Translations under genes and position numbers: made by a program
Part shown: one piece after another, positions 61,476-64,000 of the stretch
Numbering within the stretch: the stretch's first letter is position 1
How the letters are laid out: each line of letters begins with the position of its first letter
Assembly (NCBI GenBank): GCA_900708905.1
Contig: CAADRB010000002.1
Location: 485,221 to 549,220, forward strand
Length of the DNA: 64,000 nt
Source of the DNA: Hymenolepis diminuta
Lineage: Eukaryota > Platyhelminthes > Cestoda > Cyclophyllidea > Hymenolepididae
Reading direction: 5' to 3'
Notes under the pieces: model-generated
Seen by the model: only the letters and a program-made list of their open reading frames with translations
Database searches by the model: none
Told to the model about the DNA's origin: nothing

Positions 61476-64000
61476 GTTGATCCTTTTCTGAACAATATAT
61501 TCTGAAGCGCATACACGTACAAGTAACAGTGCTATCTGAATGTATGTTTAAATGATCAGATGGGATGGGAGTAGATTTATATAAAGTTTATATTGATAAT
61601 GGCGTATAAATTATGGTTTTGAATAGAAAATGGTAATGACTGGTTGTAGAGACGCCTATTTAGTGAACATAGATTTTATCACTGCTCATATGTTTGACTC
61701 TTTATCATAATTTAAATATGCGGGATACATGTCATAGCTTAATACATATTTGTTTTTCTAAATTTAAGTTATACATTAATTATACGCTTGCAAATTAAAC
61801 TTCCAAATGTTTAAATAAAAGCTAACGATATACTTCAAAGCGATTAGGTATGTGGATAAGGCTAGTCTTCATGACTCTGAAGAAATCTTTAATGACAATA
61901 CTTAGAACTGCCAGCTTTTGCCTACAACAAAGTTAAAATATCATTTCTTTATTATGCAAGGACTTTTAATTACTTAAATTTAGAATAACCATTATTAGTT
62001 ATTAAAAATATCAAAGACACAATTTCTATCATATGAAATAATCTTGGCGGGAATAAAATAGGATGGTTTAAATAGAGAATGAAGTAGAGTGGAAGAAAAG
62101 AACGATAATAAATGAAAGTGGTATTCAACGTCTGAATTTATCATTTTGGATCGGCTCCAGAAAGTTATTTTCACCATGCTGAAATCTCTAATTTCGCATT
62201 TCAAGGGAATTTCGCCAAAAGAGTTAAGTTACTGAATTTTTAAGCACTATTTATTTACTACAATTCACCACAAATACTAGTACTATCACTGTACTGTTCT
62301 TGGATTGGCTGGAGAGGATTGTACCCCTCGTTTATTTGTACATTCAATATGACCAAATGCATAATAATGGATAGCGATCGGTTTTACTGTTTTTAATAAC
62401 TGAATATGTCTTATTAGATCTCGTCTCTGTTAAAAATAATTTTATGTAACTCCTAGGTCACTCTCACAATAGACAAATTCAAAATTTTCCTTTATTTCGT
62501 TTAATGTAAATAAGACAATGTTAAATGAACATCAACTAAGATGCATTAGTAAGCTTAAGTAAAAAAGTGATTAAAAGACCTTTATCTTTCTAACCACGCT
62601 CTGATCAGAAAAGAATAAGAAATTAGCATTCGAGGTTTGTTTATTTTCGCTTAATAGATTAATTTGCATAGAGACAAAAACAACGATGAGTCTTTGCAAA
62701 TTGTGATAATATTCCAAAAATATTTATGTGATAGATACACAAACACATTCTTGTCAGTTTTCACATTATCGATACTATGTTCATTTTTTGATTAAAATGG
62801 TATAATTTTCACTTTCTGCAAACATTTACAAATAATTGTAGGCTTCGAATTTCGCCATTCTCGATCGAATTCCTCTGAAGTGGTGATCTGTGCTTTTAGG
62901 AATGGGAATAGATATTGTTGTCTCTTTTATTTAACCCGGTTGGGCAAGACCCAGTTTAGATCCCGATCAATTTATCATTACTATGATTTTATTAGGCTTT
63001 TTTCTAGTTCTTCTATTATATGAATACACCGAAGAAGTGAATGAATAAATTATTAACTAAAAAGACCATATATCCACGTTACTTAATGACAGTAAAAGAT
63101 GTCTAAGAGTTAACTGTCCGGAAAACACGATTATCCAATTCTTAATTTCCATTTTGTGACTCTCTCTTACTTCTAGGGAGCAGTTAGTGGTCGATCGTTT
63201 GAATATCTCTCACGATTTTTGATTTTCATGGTAGTACTCTATCAGCACTTTGTATCTTATAACAACCTTTATAATTTCAAAAAATAATCTTTATATGTCA
63301 ATACCTTTTTCTGTTAAGACAGTTATTTGACCTCAAATAGAGTCATTGAGGAATGCCAAATAAATCCTAATGATCTATCTTATCACTTATTTAAATTATA
63401 TGGGCTAAAACTAACCCTATTTTAAACAAACTTGGAGATTGTAAATCTAAAATTACTGAAATATGAAAATAAATTTTTTAAGAGAACATGCAAAAAATCG
63501 TTTTCATATATTTTCTGAATGCTAAACGATTTCTGGTTTCCTTTATTTATTTCATTCAATATGAAAGCCATCATTTTCAACTGAAACAAAATTTGAGCAA
63601 TTCGTTGGCTTGAGCTGTTTTCAAAGGGATTCTGTTTGTCGACGAGTGTTTTCGTTTTCGTTTACTCTCAACCTTATGATGTTTGTGTATTTTTCACATC
63701 CTGATAGAAAATTCACTTTTAAAGCTCTTCATCATGTTTTGCTATAGCATTTCAGAGTGCCTGCAGTCAAGATTTACTCTGCTATTTGTGTTAAAATTTT
63801 GTGTAATTGACCTTTGCAGTAAAAAGCGCCTATAGTAATTTTGAAAAGAATATAATAAACTGTTGTACGATAAATATTTGGTAAGACTAAGTAATAAATC
63901 TTTAAATTATTAGTAATCAGAGTAATGTAAAAATATTTTGGCAATTTAAATGGTAGGAAGCAACTGAATTCGGTTATCAGAAGGTTCAATAAATAGTGAT

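Larger units (their letters stand above)
56200..64000. other. AT-rich region without supported genes
   Basis: All frames here are short and of low-complexity hydrophobic composition. It holds a SINE copy (57,565-57,655), a TA microsatellite (60,465-60,485) and a dispersed repeat pair (61,415-61,475 and 63,690-63,750). No exon with both splice signals and a recognisable protein was found. Confidence 0.5.

Noticed and set aside
1..64000. CRISPR arrays, bacterial operons, riboswitches or canonical tRNA/rRNA genes
   Set aside because: The window is eukaryotic; no direct-repeat arrays were seen, and the tRNA-like pieces are SINE heads without an intact cloverleaf.

Overview
The window is eukaryotic nuclear DNA. 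It is AT-rich, and its genes are split by GT-AG introns, one only 34 nt and many about 65-80 nt. The rest is intergenic DNA carrying degraded transposons. Gene structure, very short introns, gypsy/mariner/SINE content and a local kinase family suggest a flatworm, most likely a tapeworm of low GC such as a hymenolepidid. That placement is inference, not a database result.

Layout. 1-7,557: no convincing gene; a diverged inverted repeat near 520-1,480 and SINE-like copies. 7,558-18,100 (minus): a bestrophin-family anion channel in ten located coding exons; the N-terminal exon and one microexon were not found. Its introns hold an internally deleted Ty3/gypsy element (9,890-12,013, plus strand, antisense to the gene). 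19,643-21,330: an inverted solo LTR of the same element, split by a mariner transposon (19,927-21,249) that contains an 813-base assembly gap. 23,816-26,350 (minus): a second decayed gypsy element (gag, zinc knuckle, protease, RT, RNase H).

26,844-43,965 (minus): a complete gene for GBF1, the Golgi/cis-Golgi Arf guanine-nucleotide exchange factor. I resolved 21 coding exons. Their summed length is 5,760 nt, all splice phases are compatible, and the product is 1,919 residues with DCB, HUS, Sec7 and HDS regions.

45,999-56,160: a tandem array of roughly 5-kb units. Units 1 and 2 each carry an intronless 378-residue AGC-type kinase homologue whose catalytic HRD and DFG motifs read HME and DFD, so both look like pseudokinases. 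Unit 3 is a kinase pseudogene with a large internal deletion. About 170 bp upstream of the kinase start, on the opposite strand, unit 1 has a 54-residue cysteine-containing ORF, and unit 2 has its broken counterpart at almost the same spacing. This head-to-head pseudokinase/small-protein module is the most novel thing in the window. 56,200-64,000 is AT-rich with no supported gene.

How the parts relate: GBF1 (secretory traffic) and bestrophin (anion conductance) are unrelated housekeeping or physiological genes. The kinase array is a young, lineage-specific expansion showing recent sequence homogenisation.
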